Part shown: piece by piece, positions 45,928 to 54,266 of the stretch
Position numbering within the stretch: the stretch's first letter is position 1
How the letters are laid out: each line of letters opens with the position of its first letter
Origin: Nocardioides panacis
Lineage (GTDB): Bacteria > Actinomycetota > Actinomycetes > Propionibacteriales > Nocardioidaceae
Assembly: GCF_019039255.1 (NCBI RefSeq)
Contig: NZ_CP077062.1
Span: forward strand, 558,001-622,000
Direction of reading: 5' to 3'
Length of the DNA stretch: 64,000 nt
Notes under the pieces: model-generated
What the model was told of the DNA's origin: nothing
Database searches by the model: none
What the model saw: only the letters and a program-made list of their open reading frames with translations
Program-made: the position numbers and the translations under genes

Positions 45928-46725
45928 CTACTTCACCTCGGAGCGCATCACCAGGACGAGCCCGGCGGTGAGCGGGGCCAGCAGCCAGACCGTGCCGGCT
46001 ACCGCGAGGTGCGCCCACTCGGTGCCGGTCATCGAGCCGTTGAACAGCGCGCCCTGCGCGAAGCTGAAGTCCACCCACGGCTGCAGGTCGCGGAACCAGC
46101 CCTGCGTGGCCGCGAGCAGTCCGGTCAGCGGGGGCAGCACCAGGGAGTAGACGAAGTAGGCCACGATCGCGCCGGAGGAGTTCCGGACCAGCACGCCGAG
46201 CATGAAGCCGATCAGCAGGCCCAGGACGTTGCCGAGGACGATGTAGGCCAGGTCGGTGAGGGACGCGTCCCAGACCCGGGGCGTGCCGGTGACCGCCGTA
46301 CCCAGCAGGTTGCCCAGGGCGCCGACCCCGAACGCGACGAGCATCGAGACGACCCCGACCGACACGGCGCAGACCAGCTTCGCGCCGATCACCCGGCCAC
46401 GGTGCGGGACCAGCGTGAAGGTGGTCAGGCCGCTGCGCTGGCTCCACTCGCTGGTGACCGACAGGATCGCGATCATCGGCAGGATCACCGCCATCGGGAA
46501 GCCGATCGCGGCGGCGAACGTGGAGTAGGTCAGCTCGGAGTCCGGGGCGAACGCGATGACCGCGCCGGTGGCGAGCAGCGAGGCGATCACGATGCTCGCC
46601 ATCAGCCAGAAGCCGGAGCGGGTGTCGAACATCTTGCGGAGCTCGACGGAGACCACGCGGGTCATCGGGACGGACCGGGGGACCGCCCGGGCCTGCGGGA
46701 CGTTCTCGACTGCCAGGGCGCTCAT
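45928..46725 (-). CDS. ABC-2 type exporter permease
   Basis: A 265-aa membrane protein with about six helices (for example GFWLMASIVIASLLATGAVI and LGLLIGFMLGVLV). It starts MSALAVENVPQARAVPRS and continues to VELRKMFDTRSG, the standard start of ABC-2 permeases. ATG 46723-46725 follows AAGGAG. Its start overlaps the ATPase stop by 4 bp. Substrate unknown; such pairs often export antibiotics or lipids. Confidence 0.88.
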   Translation of the reverse strand: MSALAVENVPQARAVPRSVPMTRVVSVELRKMFDTRSGFWLMASIVIASLLATGAVIAFAPDSELTYSTFAAAIGFPMAVILPMIAILSVTSEWSQRSGLTTFTLVPHRGRVIGAKLVCAVSVGVVSMLVAFGVGALGNLLGTAVTGTPRVWDASLTDLAYIVLGNVLGLLIGFMLGVLVRNSSGAIVAYFVYSLVLPPLTGLLAATQGWFRDLQPWVDFSFAQGALFNGSMTGTEWAHLAVAGTVWLLAPLTAGLVLVMRSEVK

Positions 46726-47621
46726 GCTGCTGCTCCTTCTCGTTGGGTGTCCGCGGTGAGCTCGAGGAACATCTCCTCGAGCCCGGCGCCGTCTGCGTTG
46801 CGCAGCTCGGTGAGCGGGACGCCGCCCGCCAGGGCGACCTCGCCGACCCGGTCGGGGGCCGCCTCGGTGCGCAGCGACCCGTCGCCGGCCGCCGTCGCGA
46901 CGATCCCGGCGCCGGCGAGCACCCGCCCGAGCCGGTCGAGGTCGGTGGCGCGGACCAGCGTGCCCGCGGTGTGCAGCAGCTCGGCCTTGGTGCCCTGCGC
47001 GACGATCCGGCCGTTGCCGATCACCACGATGTCGTCGGCGACGACCTCGATCTCGTGCAGCAGGTGCGAGGAGAGCAGGACGGTCCCGCCCCGGTTCGCG
47101 AAGTCGCGCAGCAGGTCGCGCATCCAGCGGATGCCGCCGGGGTCGAGCCCGTTGGCGGGCTCGTCGAGGATCAGCACGCCGGGGTCGCCGATCAGGGCGG
47201 TCCCGATCCCGAGCCGCTGCCGCATGCCGAGGGAGTAGTTGCGGACCCGGCGCTCGGACTCGGTGCGGGTGAGCCCGACGAGGTCCAGCATCTCCTCGAC
47301 CCGGCCGGACGGGAGGCCCATCGTGCGCTGGGCGAGGGTGAGGATCTCGCGGCCGGTGCGCCCGGCGTGCTGCGCCGAGGCGTCGAGCAGGACACCGACC
47401 TCGACGCCCGGGTTGGGCAGGTCGGGGAACCGCTGCCCGTTGACGGTGGCGGAGCCGGAGGTGGGCGGGGTCAGGGCGACCATGATCCGCAGGGTCGTCG
47501 ACTTGCCGGCGCCGTTGGGACCGAGGAAGCCGGTGACGCGCCCGGTCCTGGCCGTGAAGGAGATGTCGTCGACGGCGGTGGTGGCGCCGTACTTCTTGGT
47601 GAGGTTCTCGACCTTGATCAT
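46722..47621 (-). CDS. ABC transporter ATP-binding protein
   Basis: A 299-aa protein. Walker A GFLGPNGAGKSTTLRIMV, signature NYSLGMRQRLGIG, Walker B GVLILDEPANGLDPGGI, and a switch His in SSHLLHEIEVV. The C-terminal 80 residues are the extra domain common in drug or bacteriocin exporters of this type. It forms the exporter with the permease downstream. The start at ATG 47619-47621 faces a 153-bp divergent gap that must contain its promoter. Confidence 0.92.
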   Translation of the reverse strand: MIKVENLTKKYGATTAVDDISFTARTGRVTGFLGPNGAGKSTTLRIMVALTPPTSGSATVNGQRFPDLPNPGVEVGVLLDASAQHAGRTGREILTLAQRTMGLPSGRVEEMLDLVGLTRTESERRVRNYSLGMRQRLGIGTALIGDPGVLILDEPANGLDPGGIRWMRDLLRDFANRGGTVLLSSHLLHEIEVVADDIVVIGNGRIVAQGTKAELLHTAGTLVRATDLDRLGRVLAGAGIVATAAGDGSLRTEAAPDRVGEVALAGGVPLTELRNADGAGLEEMFLELTADTQREGAAA

Positions 47622-47774
47622 GCCGAGAAGCCTGGCCCGGCGAGGGACCCCGGCACATCAGGGAAGCCGCTGAACCGACCCCCACCCGGACCCCGGGGCC
47701 GGTCTCAGGGTCGGGGCCGGGGATCGGGGGCCGGATAGGCTCGGCGGGACCGTCGCAGACCAGGAGGAACCGCC

Positions 47775-48794
47775 GTGCCCGACCGCTCGACACCGCTGTC
47801 CCGGCTGGGGTTCCTGACCATCGGGCTGTTCGACGGCGACGACCCCGGGCCCGGCCACGAGTCGACGCTGGCGATCATCGAGCTGGGGGAGCGGCTGGGG
47901 TTCGACAGCGCGTGGCTGCGCCACCGGCACCTCCAGCACGGCATCTCCTCGCCGGTCGCCGTGCTGGCCGCCGCCACCCAGCGGACCCGCCGCATCGAGC
48001 TGGGCACCGCGGTCATCCCGGTGGGCTGGGAGAACCCGTTGCGGCTGGCGGAGGACCTGGCCACGGTCGACCTGCTCTCCGGCGGACGGCTCAACCCGGG
48101 GGTCAGCATCGGTCCGCCGATGCGCTGGGAGGACGTGCGCGAGGCGCTCTACCCGGACACCGCGGACGCCGAGGACTTCGGCTACAGCCGCGTCGAGCGA
48201 CTGCTGCGGATGCTCGAGGGCGAGGCGGTGACGGGCTTCAGCGGGCAGGTCGGCATCGAGACCTTCTCCGACCGCGTGCAGCCGCACTCCCCGGGCCTCG
48301 CCGACCGGCTCTGGTACGGCGGCGCGAGCCTGCGCTCGGCGCAGTGGGCCGGCGAGCAGGGCCTGAACCTGCTGACCAGCAGCGTGGTCAAGGCCGAGGC
48401 GGGCGAGGAGTTCGACGCGATCCAGCGGTCGCACGTGCGCACGTTCCGCGCCCACCACCCGGCCGGCGGGCGGGCCCGCGTGTCGCAGGGCCTCGTGGTG
48501 GTGCCGACCGACACCGCGTCGGCGGCGCAGCGCGCGAAGTACGAGGAGTACGCCGCCTCCCGGCTGGCCCGCACGGCCACGCCGCAGGGGCCCGCCCGGC
48601 TGCTGTTCGCCCCGGACCTGGTCGGCACGTCGGAGGAGATCGCCGACCGGCTCTACGCGCGGGCCGCGTTCCGGGAGGTCGACGAGGTGGCGTTCGCGCT
48701 GCCGTTCACCTTCGACCACGACGACTACGTGCAGATCCTCACCGACATGGCGACCCGGCTCGGTCCCGCCCTCGGCTGGGCGCCGCGCGGCTGA
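47775..48794 (+). CDS. LLM-class flavin-dependent oxidoreductase
   Basis: A 339-aa luciferase-like (TIM-barrel) flavoprotein. GTG 47775 is preceded by AGGAGG. SRLGFLTIGLFDGDDPG opens strand 1, RTRRIELGTAVIPVGWENPL is the conserved central region, and FGYSRVERLLRMLEGEAVTG and LADRLWYGGAS follow. It may use F420 or FMN; the substrate is unknown. Probably transcribed alone. Confidence 0.88.
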   Translation: MPDRSTPLSRLGFLTIGLFDGDDPGPGHESTLAIIELGERLGFDSAWLRHRHLQHGISSPVAVLAAATQRTRRIELGTAVIPVGWENPLRLAEDLATVDLLSGGRLNPGVSIGPPMRWEDVREALYPDTADAEDFGYSRVERLLRMLEGEAVTGFSGQVGIETFSDRVQPHSPGLADRLWYGGASLRSAQWAGEQGLNLLTSSVVKAEAGEEFDAIQRSHVRTFRAHHPAGGRARVSQGLVVVPTDTASAAQRAKYEEYAASRLARTATPQGPARLLFAPDLVGTSEEIADRLYARAAFREVDEVAFALPFTFDHDDYVQILTDMATRLGPALGWAPRG

Positions 48795-48807
48795 CGGTCC
48801 GGACGGG

Positions 48808-49482
48808 TCAGAGCCCGCCGTAGCCGATGCCGCCGCTGTCGGTGCCGTGCTGGTGGTGACCGGACTCGAGGACGGCCGCGTTGAAGTAGTTCTCGCCGTA
48901 GGGCAGGTAGGCGACACCCGCCTCCCAGTACGGCGCCAGCGTCGAGCCCACCCGGATCTGGCGGACCGGGGGCGACTCGCCGCGGGCCACGCGGGCGGCG
49001 TCCTGCGCGCAGGCCGGGACGGTCCGGGTGCCGCGGACCGCGGAGGTCCACACCACGTCGCGGACCGACGGGCCGTGCTGGGGGTTGAAGAAGCACGGCA
49101 CCCGCAGCTCGGGCACCGGTCGTCCCGCGAGCCGCGCCTCCACGCACGCCAGCGCGTAGCGCCCGGTCGACAGGGTGTCCACGACCGTGCTCACCGCGTC
49201 CGCGCTGCGCAGCCGTGGCACGGCACGCTTCGCGGACTCGTAGGCGTCCAACGCGCTCTGGTAGGCCAGCCGGGTCGCGGGGTCCATCGCCCCGACCGGC
49301 GCCTCGACCCGCTGGAGCTGCTCACCGAGCAGCGTGGTGTCCTCGTCGGCCATCGCCTGCGCGGCCAGCAGCTCCTCGTCGTCCGCCCGCCGGCCCCGGC
49401 GCCGTACGAGGTGCTGCCGGAGGCCCAGCAGCCCGCCCGTGCCGGCACCCGCGGCCAGCAGCGCGCCGATCAGCCACTCCAT
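48808..49482 (-). CDS. Membrane-anchored hypothetical protein, 224 aa
   Basis: ATG 49480-49482 follows CGGAGGGGG. It has an N-terminal helix (MEWLIGALLAAGAGTGGLLG), a basic stop (RRRGRRADDEE), a coiled middle region, then a domain containing ALACVEARLAGRPVPELRVP, CFFNPQHGPSVRDVVWT and a Cys near VPACAQDAARVA. The C-terminus is Gly/His-rich (ESGHHQHGTDSGGIGYGGL). I do not recognise the family. It may be an inner-face protein with two Cys. It is divergent from the STAS gene. Confidence 0.65.
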   Translation of the reverse strand: MEWLIGALLAAGAGTGGLLGLRQHLVRRRGRRADDEELLAAQAMADEDTTLLGEQLQRVEAPVGAMDPATRLAYQSALDAYESAKRAVPRLRSADAVSTVVDTLSTGRYALACVEARLAGRPVPELRVPCFFNPQHGPSVRDVVWTSAVRGTRTVPACAQDAARVARGESPPVRQIRVGSTLAPYWEAGVAYLPYGENYFNAAVLESGHHQHGTDSGGIGYGGL

Positions 49483-49639
49483 GGCCGTCCCCCTCCGTCG
49501 GTCCGCGCACTGTGCCACGCGGACCCCCCCAGTCTCCGGCACGACGGTCCCGGAGTCCCGCACCGCCGGGGAGAACTCGTAGGATCGTGCGGGGCGACGA
49601 GGCCGGGTGAGTCCGGGGCCCTCAGACGAGAGGTGTCAG

Positions 49640-49993
49640 ATGGACCTGAAGGTGGACAGCACGAGCGACGGCCAGGTGCTGACCCTCGTGGGTCGTGGAG
49701 AGATCGACTACGCGACCCTGGACGTCCTCGAGAACGAGCTCGACAAGGCGACCGACTCCGAGGCGGAGACCGTCGTGGTGGACATGAAGGACGTCACCTA
49801 CATCGACTCCGCCGGCCTCGGCGTGCTCGTCAAGGCGCACCGGCGGATGACCTCGGAGAACCGGGCGCTGGTGCTGCGGGTGACCAGCCCCGACATCATC
49901 AAGCTGTTCGACATCACCGGCCTGGCACACCTGTTCGCGGTCGAGATGCCCTACGACGCGGACGGGCCGGAGGGCACCGCCAGCGAGTCCTGA
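49640..49993 (+). CDS. STAS anti-sigma factor antagonist
   Basis: A 117-aa STAS protein. It starts MDLKVDSTSDGQVLTLVGRG, with EIDYATLDVLENEL and VVVDMKDVTYIDSAGLGVLV; Ser57 in the DSAGL motif is the residue phosphorylated by an anti-sigma kinase. When dephosphorylated it would bind the anti-sigma factor and free a stress sigma factor. No RsbW-like kinase is adjacent, so partners are elsewhere; the SpoIIE phosphatase at 32 kb could act on it. Confidence 0.9.
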   Translation: MDLKVDSTSDGQVLTLVGRGEIDYATLDVLENELDKATDSEAETVVVDMKDVTYIDSAGLGVLVKAHRRMTSENRALVLRVTSPDIIKLFDITGLAHLFAVEMPYDADGPEGTASES

Positions 49994-50086
49994 CCGCCGC
50001 GTCGGACGCCGAGACGTCCGGCGGCATTCGTCGGACACCTCCGGTGCGGTCGCCGTCCGTTCACCGCCGCTCGCGACCGTGGGGGC

Positions 50087-51235
50087 ATGAGAGTCGCCCT
50101 GGTCAGCGAGTCCTTCCTCCCGCAGGTCAACGGCGTGACGAACACGGTGCGGCACGTCGTCGACCGGCTCGTCGCGACCGGCCACCAGGCCCTGGTCGTC
50201 GCGCCCGGTCCCGGTCCCGACCACTACGGGCCCACCCCCGTCGTCCGGGTGCGGTCGGCCACCCTGCCCGGCTACCGGTCGTTCGCGCTCGGGCTCCCCG
50301 ACCGCCGGGTCGGCACCGCGCTCGCCGGGTTCCGGCCCGACCTCGTGCACCTCGCCTCGCCGGTGTCGCTGGGTGCGTGCGGCCTGCGGGCGGCGCGCCG
50401 GCTCGGCGTGCCCGCCCTGGCGGTCTACCAGACCGACCTGGCCGGCTTCGCGCACCGGTACGGCGTCCCCGTCGGCGGGCTGCTGGACGCGTGGGTCGGC
50501 GGGCTGCACCGGCGGGCCGACCGGACCCTGGTGCCGTCGGCGGCGTCCCGCGCGCAGCTCGCCGCGCTCGGTGTCGGCGGCCTGCACCTGTGGGGCCGGG
50601 GCGTGGAGCTCGCGCTGTTCGACCCGCGGCACCGCAGCGACGACCTGCACGCGCGGTGGGCGGCCGGCCCGGGCACCGGCGAACGGGTGGTGGTCGGCTA
50701 CGTGGGCCGGCTCGCGGCCGAGAAGAACCTGCACCGGCTGGCCGAGGTCTCGCGGATCCCCGGCGTCGACGTGGTGGTGGTCGGCGACGGTCCGCTGCGT
50801 CACCGGCTGGAGCGGCTGCTGCCCGCGGCGACGTTCACCGGGATGCTGCGGGGACCGGAGCTGGCGCGGGCGTTCACGTCCCTGGACGTGTTCGTGCACC
50901 CGGGCGAGGACGAGACCTTCTGCCAGACCGTGCAGGAGGCGCAGGCCAGCGGCGTGCCCGTGGTGGCGGCGGGGGCGGGCGGACCGCTGGACCTGGTCGA
51001 GCACCTGGTCACCGGGCTGCTCTACGACCCGGCCGACCCGCGCTCGCTGCGCCGGTCCGTGGCGAGGCTGGCGGGGGACCCGCTGCTGCGGCGCTCGCTG
51101 GGGCGAGCCGGCCGGGCGGCCGTGCAGGGCCGGACCTGGGAGGCCCTCGTGGACCGGCTGGTCACCGAGCACTACCTGCCGCTCGCGCGGCCGTCCGTCC
51201 CGGCCGGGCCCGTCCGGCCCCGTCGCGCCGCATGA
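50087..51235 (+). CDS. GT4 glycosyltransferase (mannosyltransferase-like)
   Basis: A 382-aa GT-B enzyme. MRVALVSESFLPQVNGVTNT is characteristic of the GDP-mannose-dependent MgtA/PimB-like group. It has VGYVGRLAAEKNLHRLAEV (nucleotide-sugar binding) and VFVHPGEDETFCQTVQEAQA, with the conserved E-x7-E region. It likely adds mannose to a lipid or lipoglycan acceptor at the membrane. Its stop overlaps the SGNH gene start by 4 bp, which suggests joint action on one glycolipid. Confidence 0.88.
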   Translation: MRVALVSESFLPQVNGVTNTVRHVVDRLVATGHQALVVAPGPGPDHYGPTPVVRVRSATLPGYRSFALGLPDRRVGTALAGFRPDLVHLASPVSLGACGLRAARRLGVPALAVYQTDLAGFAHRYGVPVGGLLDAWVGGLHRRADRTLVPSAASRAQLAALGVGGLHLWGRGVELALFDPRHRSDDLHARWAAGPGTGERVVVGYVGRLAAEKNLHRLAEVSRIPGVDVVVVGDGPLRHRLERLLPAATFTGMLRGPELARAFTSLDVFVHPGEDETFCQTVQEAQASGVPVVAAGAGGPLDLVEHLVTGLLYDPADPRSLRRSVARLAGDPLLRRSLGRAGRAAVQGRTWEALVDRLVTEHYLPLARPSVPAGPVRPRRAA

Positions 51236-52080
51236 CCGGGGACCTGCGCCGGGCCGGGGGGCTGCTGGTCAGCGCCTCGGCGGTCGCGTCGGTCGGTGCC
51301 TGGCAGCTGCTGCGGGCCCAGGCGCGGACCGCCCGGGCCGCGATCGGCAAGCCGCTGGGCGAGGCCGGCTTCCAGGTGGACCGCACCTACCAGCGCTCAC
51401 GCGGCCGGCCGCTCACCCTGCTGGTGCTCGGCGACTCGATCGCGGCGGGACTGGGGGCCGACCGGCGCCGCCAGACCCTGGGGGTGCGGCTGGCCAAGGA
51501 GCTGGCCCGGGCCGCGGACCGGTCGGTGCGGCTGGTCTGCTCGGCCGAGGTCGGTGCCGAGACGTGGCAGCTGGCCTGCCAGCTCGACCGGCTGCCCGGC
51601 GACGTACGCCCGGACGTCACGGTGGTCGTGGTGGGCGGCAACGACGTGATCCACCGGGTCCGGCTCGCGGACTCCGTGCGGCACCTCGAGGTCGCGGTGC
51701 GGGCGCTGAGGGCGCGCGGCAGCCAGGTGGTCGTCGGCACCTGCCCGGACCTGGGCGCGCTGCACGCGGTCCCGCAGCCGCTGCGGCAGCTCGGCCGCCA
51801 GGCGTCGCGCCGGCTCGCGCTGGCCCAGCGCGAGGCCGTGGTGCGCTGCGACGGGTACGCCGTGTCGCTGGCGCACGTCGTCGGGCCGGTGTTCCTGTCC
51901 CGCCCCGAGGAGATGTTCGCCGCGGACCGCTTCCACCCCTCGGCGGCCGGCTACCGGCGCACCGCCCGGGCCCTGCTGCCGAGCGTGCTGGCCGGCCTCG
52001 GGCTCCTCGACGACGTGCCGGCCGGCCACCACCGCCCGGGAGCAGCGCCCGACGGGGCGGTCCGGGCGACCGCCCTGTGA
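51232..52080 (+). CDS. SGNH/GDSL hydrolase with N-terminal anchor
   Basis: A 282-aa protein. A hydrophobic start (GGLLVSASAVASVGAWQLL) may anchor it. Block I is LLVLGDSIAAGLGADRRRQT, the oxyanion block VVVVGGNDVIHRV, and the catalytic DxxH is in ADRFHPSAAGYRRTA. All catalytic residues are present, so it should be an active esterase or acyltransferase. It is coupled to the glycosyltransferase by a 4-bp overlap. Confidence 0.86.
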   Translation: MTGDLRRAGGLLVSASAVASVGAWQLLRAQARTARAAIGKPLGEAGFQVDRTYQRSRGRPLTLLVLGDSIAAGLGADRRRQTLGVRLAKELARAADRSVRLVCSAEVGAETWQLACQLDRLPGDVRPDVTVVVVGGNDVIHRVRLADSVRHLEVAVRALRARGSQVVVGTCPDLGALHAVPQPLRQLGRQASRRLALAQREAVVRCDGYAVSLAHVVGPVFLSRPEEMFAADRFHPSAAGYRRTARALLPSVLAGLGLLDDVPAGHHRPGAAPDGAVRATAL

Positions 52081-52125
52081 GCCAGGCAGCACGTGTGCGG
52101 AGGAGCCGCCCGGGTACCGGGACGC

Positions 52126-52566
52126 ATGGTCACCAACACACGCACCGTGCACACCACCCCGGACCAGGTCTGGGAGGTGCTCGCCGACGGCTGGCTCTAC
52201 CCGCTGTGGGTCGTGGGCGCCACCCGGATCCGCGACGTGGAGCAGGCCTGGCCGGCCGTGGGCTCGAAGATCCACCACTCCGTCGGTGTCTGGCCCGCGG
52301 TCATCGACGACAACACCGAGGTGCTCGCCTGCGAGCCGGGCCGGTCGCTGCGGCTGCGGGCCCGGGGCTGGCCGCTCGGCGAGGCCGAGGTGGAGGTCCG
52401 GCTGACCGCCCAGGGCGCGGGCACGCTCGTGGAGATCTCCGAGGACGCGGTGTCCGGTCCCGGCCGGTTCGTCCCGGAGCCGTTGAAGGGCGCGTCCATC
52501 AAGGTGCGCAACGTGGAGACGCTGAAGCGGCTCGCCATGGTGGCCGAGGGGCGCACCCCCCGGTGA
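52126..52566 (+). CDS. SRPBCC family protein
   Basis: A 146-aa START/Bet v1-like lipid-binding domain: TRTVHTTPDQVWEVLADGWL, SVGVWPAVIDDNTEVLACEP, and a long C-terminal helix (VRNVETLKRLAMVAEG). ATG 52126 is chosen. Its stop overlaps the GTG of the FAD oxidoreductase by 4 bp, so the two probably act together on a hydrophobic compound. The run of six C near its end is consistent with that overlap, so it is not an error. Confidence 0.82.
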   Translation: MVTNTRTVHTTPDQVWEVLADGWLYPLWVVGATRIRDVEQAWPAVGSKIHHSVGVWPAVIDDNTEVLACEPGRSLRLRARGWPLGEAEVEVRLTAQGAGTLVEISEDAVSGPGRFVPEPLKGASIKVRNVETLKRLAMVAEGRTPR

Positions 52567-54173
52567 GCCACGACGCGGTCGTGGTCGGCGCCGGCCCGAA
52601 CGGTCTCGTGGCGGCCAACCACCTGCTGGACAAGGGCTGGTCGGTGCTGGTGCTCGAGGCCGAGCCCGAGGTCGGCGGTGCGGTGCGCAGCGCCGAGGAC
52701 GTCGAGCCGGGCTTCGTGCACGACACGTTCAGCGCGTTCTACCCGCTGGCCGCCGCGTCGCCCTCGATCCAGTCGTTCGAGCTCGAGAAGCACGGCCTGC
52801 GCTGGTGCCACGCGCCCGCCGTCCTCGGGCACCCGACCCCCGACGGCCGTTGGGCCCTGCTGCACCGGGACCGGGACGTCACGGCCGGCCTCATCGACCG
52901 GGACCACCCCGGTGACGGCGCCGCCTGGCTGGAGCTCTGCGAGCAGTGGGACCGGATCGGCGAGCAGCTGGTGCACGCGCTGGTCAGCCCGTTCCCGCCG
53001 GTCCGCTCGGGCCTCGCGACGCTGGCCCGGCTCCGCTCCGTGGGCGGCCTGGACTTCGTCAAGACCCTGCTCACCCCGGCGGCCGACCTGGGGGCCGGGC
53101 GGTTCGGCGGCACCGCGGCGCGGCTGCTGCTCGCCGGCAACGCCGGCCACGCCGACATCCCGCTGGACTCGCCGGGCTCCGGGCTGCTGGGCCTGCTGAT
53201 GACGATGCTCGGCCAGACGGTCGGCTTCCCGGTGCCGGAGGGCGGTGCCGGCAACCTGAGCCGCGCCCTGGCCCGGCGCATCGAGAGCCTCGGCGGGGAG
53301 ATCCGCTGCTCGACGCGGGTCACCCGGGTCGAGGTCGCCGCCGGTCGCGCCACCGGTGTCCGGACCGAGCACGGCGAGCGGCACCGTGCGGACCGGGCCG
53401 TGGTGGCCGACGTCGCCGCCACGCACCTGTACGGCCACCTCCTCGGCGACGACGTGCCCCGCCGTACGGCGGTCGCGATGCGCCGCTTCCAGCTGGACCC
53501 GGCGACGGTCAAGGTGGACTGGGCGCTGAGCGGCCCGGTGCCGTGGGCCGCCACCCCGGAGCACGCACCCGGCACCCTGCACGTCGCGGACTCCGTGGAG
53601 CAGATGACCGAGGCCTACGGCCAGGTCGCGGCGCACGCCGTGCCCGCCACGCCGTTCCTGCTGGCCGGCCAGATGACCACCACCGACCCGACCCGCTCAC
53701 CTGCCGGGACCGAGTCGATGTGGGCCTACGCGCACGTCCCGCAGGAGGTCACCCGCGACGCCGGCGAGGAGGGCATCCGCGGCGACTGGGGGCACGACGA
53801 CCTGGAGCGGTTCGCGGACCGGATGCAGGCCCGGATCGAGCGGGTGGCCCCGGGCTTCGGGTCACGCGTGGTCCGCCGCCGGATCCTCGGGCCCCACGAG
53901 CTCGAGGCCCGCAACGCCAACCTGGTCGGCGGGTCGATCAACGGCGGCACCTCGCAGCTGCACCAGGAGCTTGTGTTCCGGCCGGTGCCGGGCCTGGGTC
54001 GCGCGGAGACGCCGATCAAGGGGCTCTACCTGGGGTCGGCCTCGGCACACCCCGGTGGTGGCGTGCACGGGGCGCCGGGGATGAACGCCGCCCGGGCCGC
54101 CGTCGCGCACGCCCGCGTCGCGCGGCTGCACCCGGGCAGGCTGCTCGCCCGCGGTGACCGAGTGACCGAGTGA
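52563..54173 (+). CDS. FAD-dependent oxidoreductase, phytoene desaturase-like
   Basis: A 536-aa flavoprotein. The dinucleotide motif VVVGAGPNGLVAANHLLDKG starts at the N-terminus, followed by LVLEAEPEVGGAVRSAED. The C-terminal FAD motif is LYLGSASAHPGGGVHGAPGM. These are the signatures of the CrtI/NAD(P)-binding amine oxidase-type family. No other carotenoid genes are nearby, so the substrate is open. Starts with GTG 52563. The stop falls inside 8-bp tandem repeats. Confidence 0.87.
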   Translation: MSHDAVVVGAGPNGLVAANHLLDKGWSVLVLEAEPEVGGAVRSAEDVEPGFVHDTFSAFYPLAAASPSIQSFELEKHGLRWCHAPAVLGHPTPDGRWALLHRDRDVTAGLIDRDHPGDGAAWLELCEQWDRIGEQLVHALVSPFPPVRSGLATLARLRSVGGLDFVKTLLTPAADLGAGRFGGTAARLLLAGNAGHADIPLDSPGSGLLGLLMTMLGQTVGFPVPEGGAGNLSRALARRIESLGGEIRCSTRVTRVEVAAGRATGVRTEHGERHRADRAVVADVAATHLYGHLLGDDVPRRTAVAMRRFQLDPATVKVDWALSGPVPWAATPEHAPGTLHVADSVEQMTEAYGQVAAHAVPATPFLLAGQMTTTDPTRSPAGTESMWAYAHVPQEVTRDAGEEGIRGDWGHDDLERFADRMQARIERVAPGFGSRVVRRRILGPHELEARNANLVGGSINGGTSQLHQELVFRPVPGLGRAETPIKGLYLGSASAHPGGGVHGAPGMNAARAAVAHARVARLHPGRLLARGDRVTE

Positions 54174-54182
54174 CCGAGTGAC
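54154..54182. repeat. 8-bp tandem repeat across a stop codon
   Basis: Three perfect units of GTGACCGA plus a partial fourth run through the end of the FAD oxidoreductase gene. Because the unit is 8 bp, each copy shifts the frame and offers a new TGA, so copy number would change only the last few residues. Confidence 0.85.
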
Positions 54183-54266
54183 GAGACGTTCGCGATGACT
54201 TTCGCCAACCCGGTTTGACGATTCCCTCACGGGTACCGGTCGGGTCCGACGACCTGAGGAGCGAAC

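Noticed and set aside
48182-48628. Minus-strand frame within the LLM oxidoreductase gene
   Set aside because: Ser/Arg/Ala-rich shadow of the plus-strand gene without motif.
52550-52565. Six-C run at the end of the SRPBCC gene considered as another frameshift
   Set aside because: The written length gives a clean GTGA overlap with the next gene and normal protein ends on both sides.
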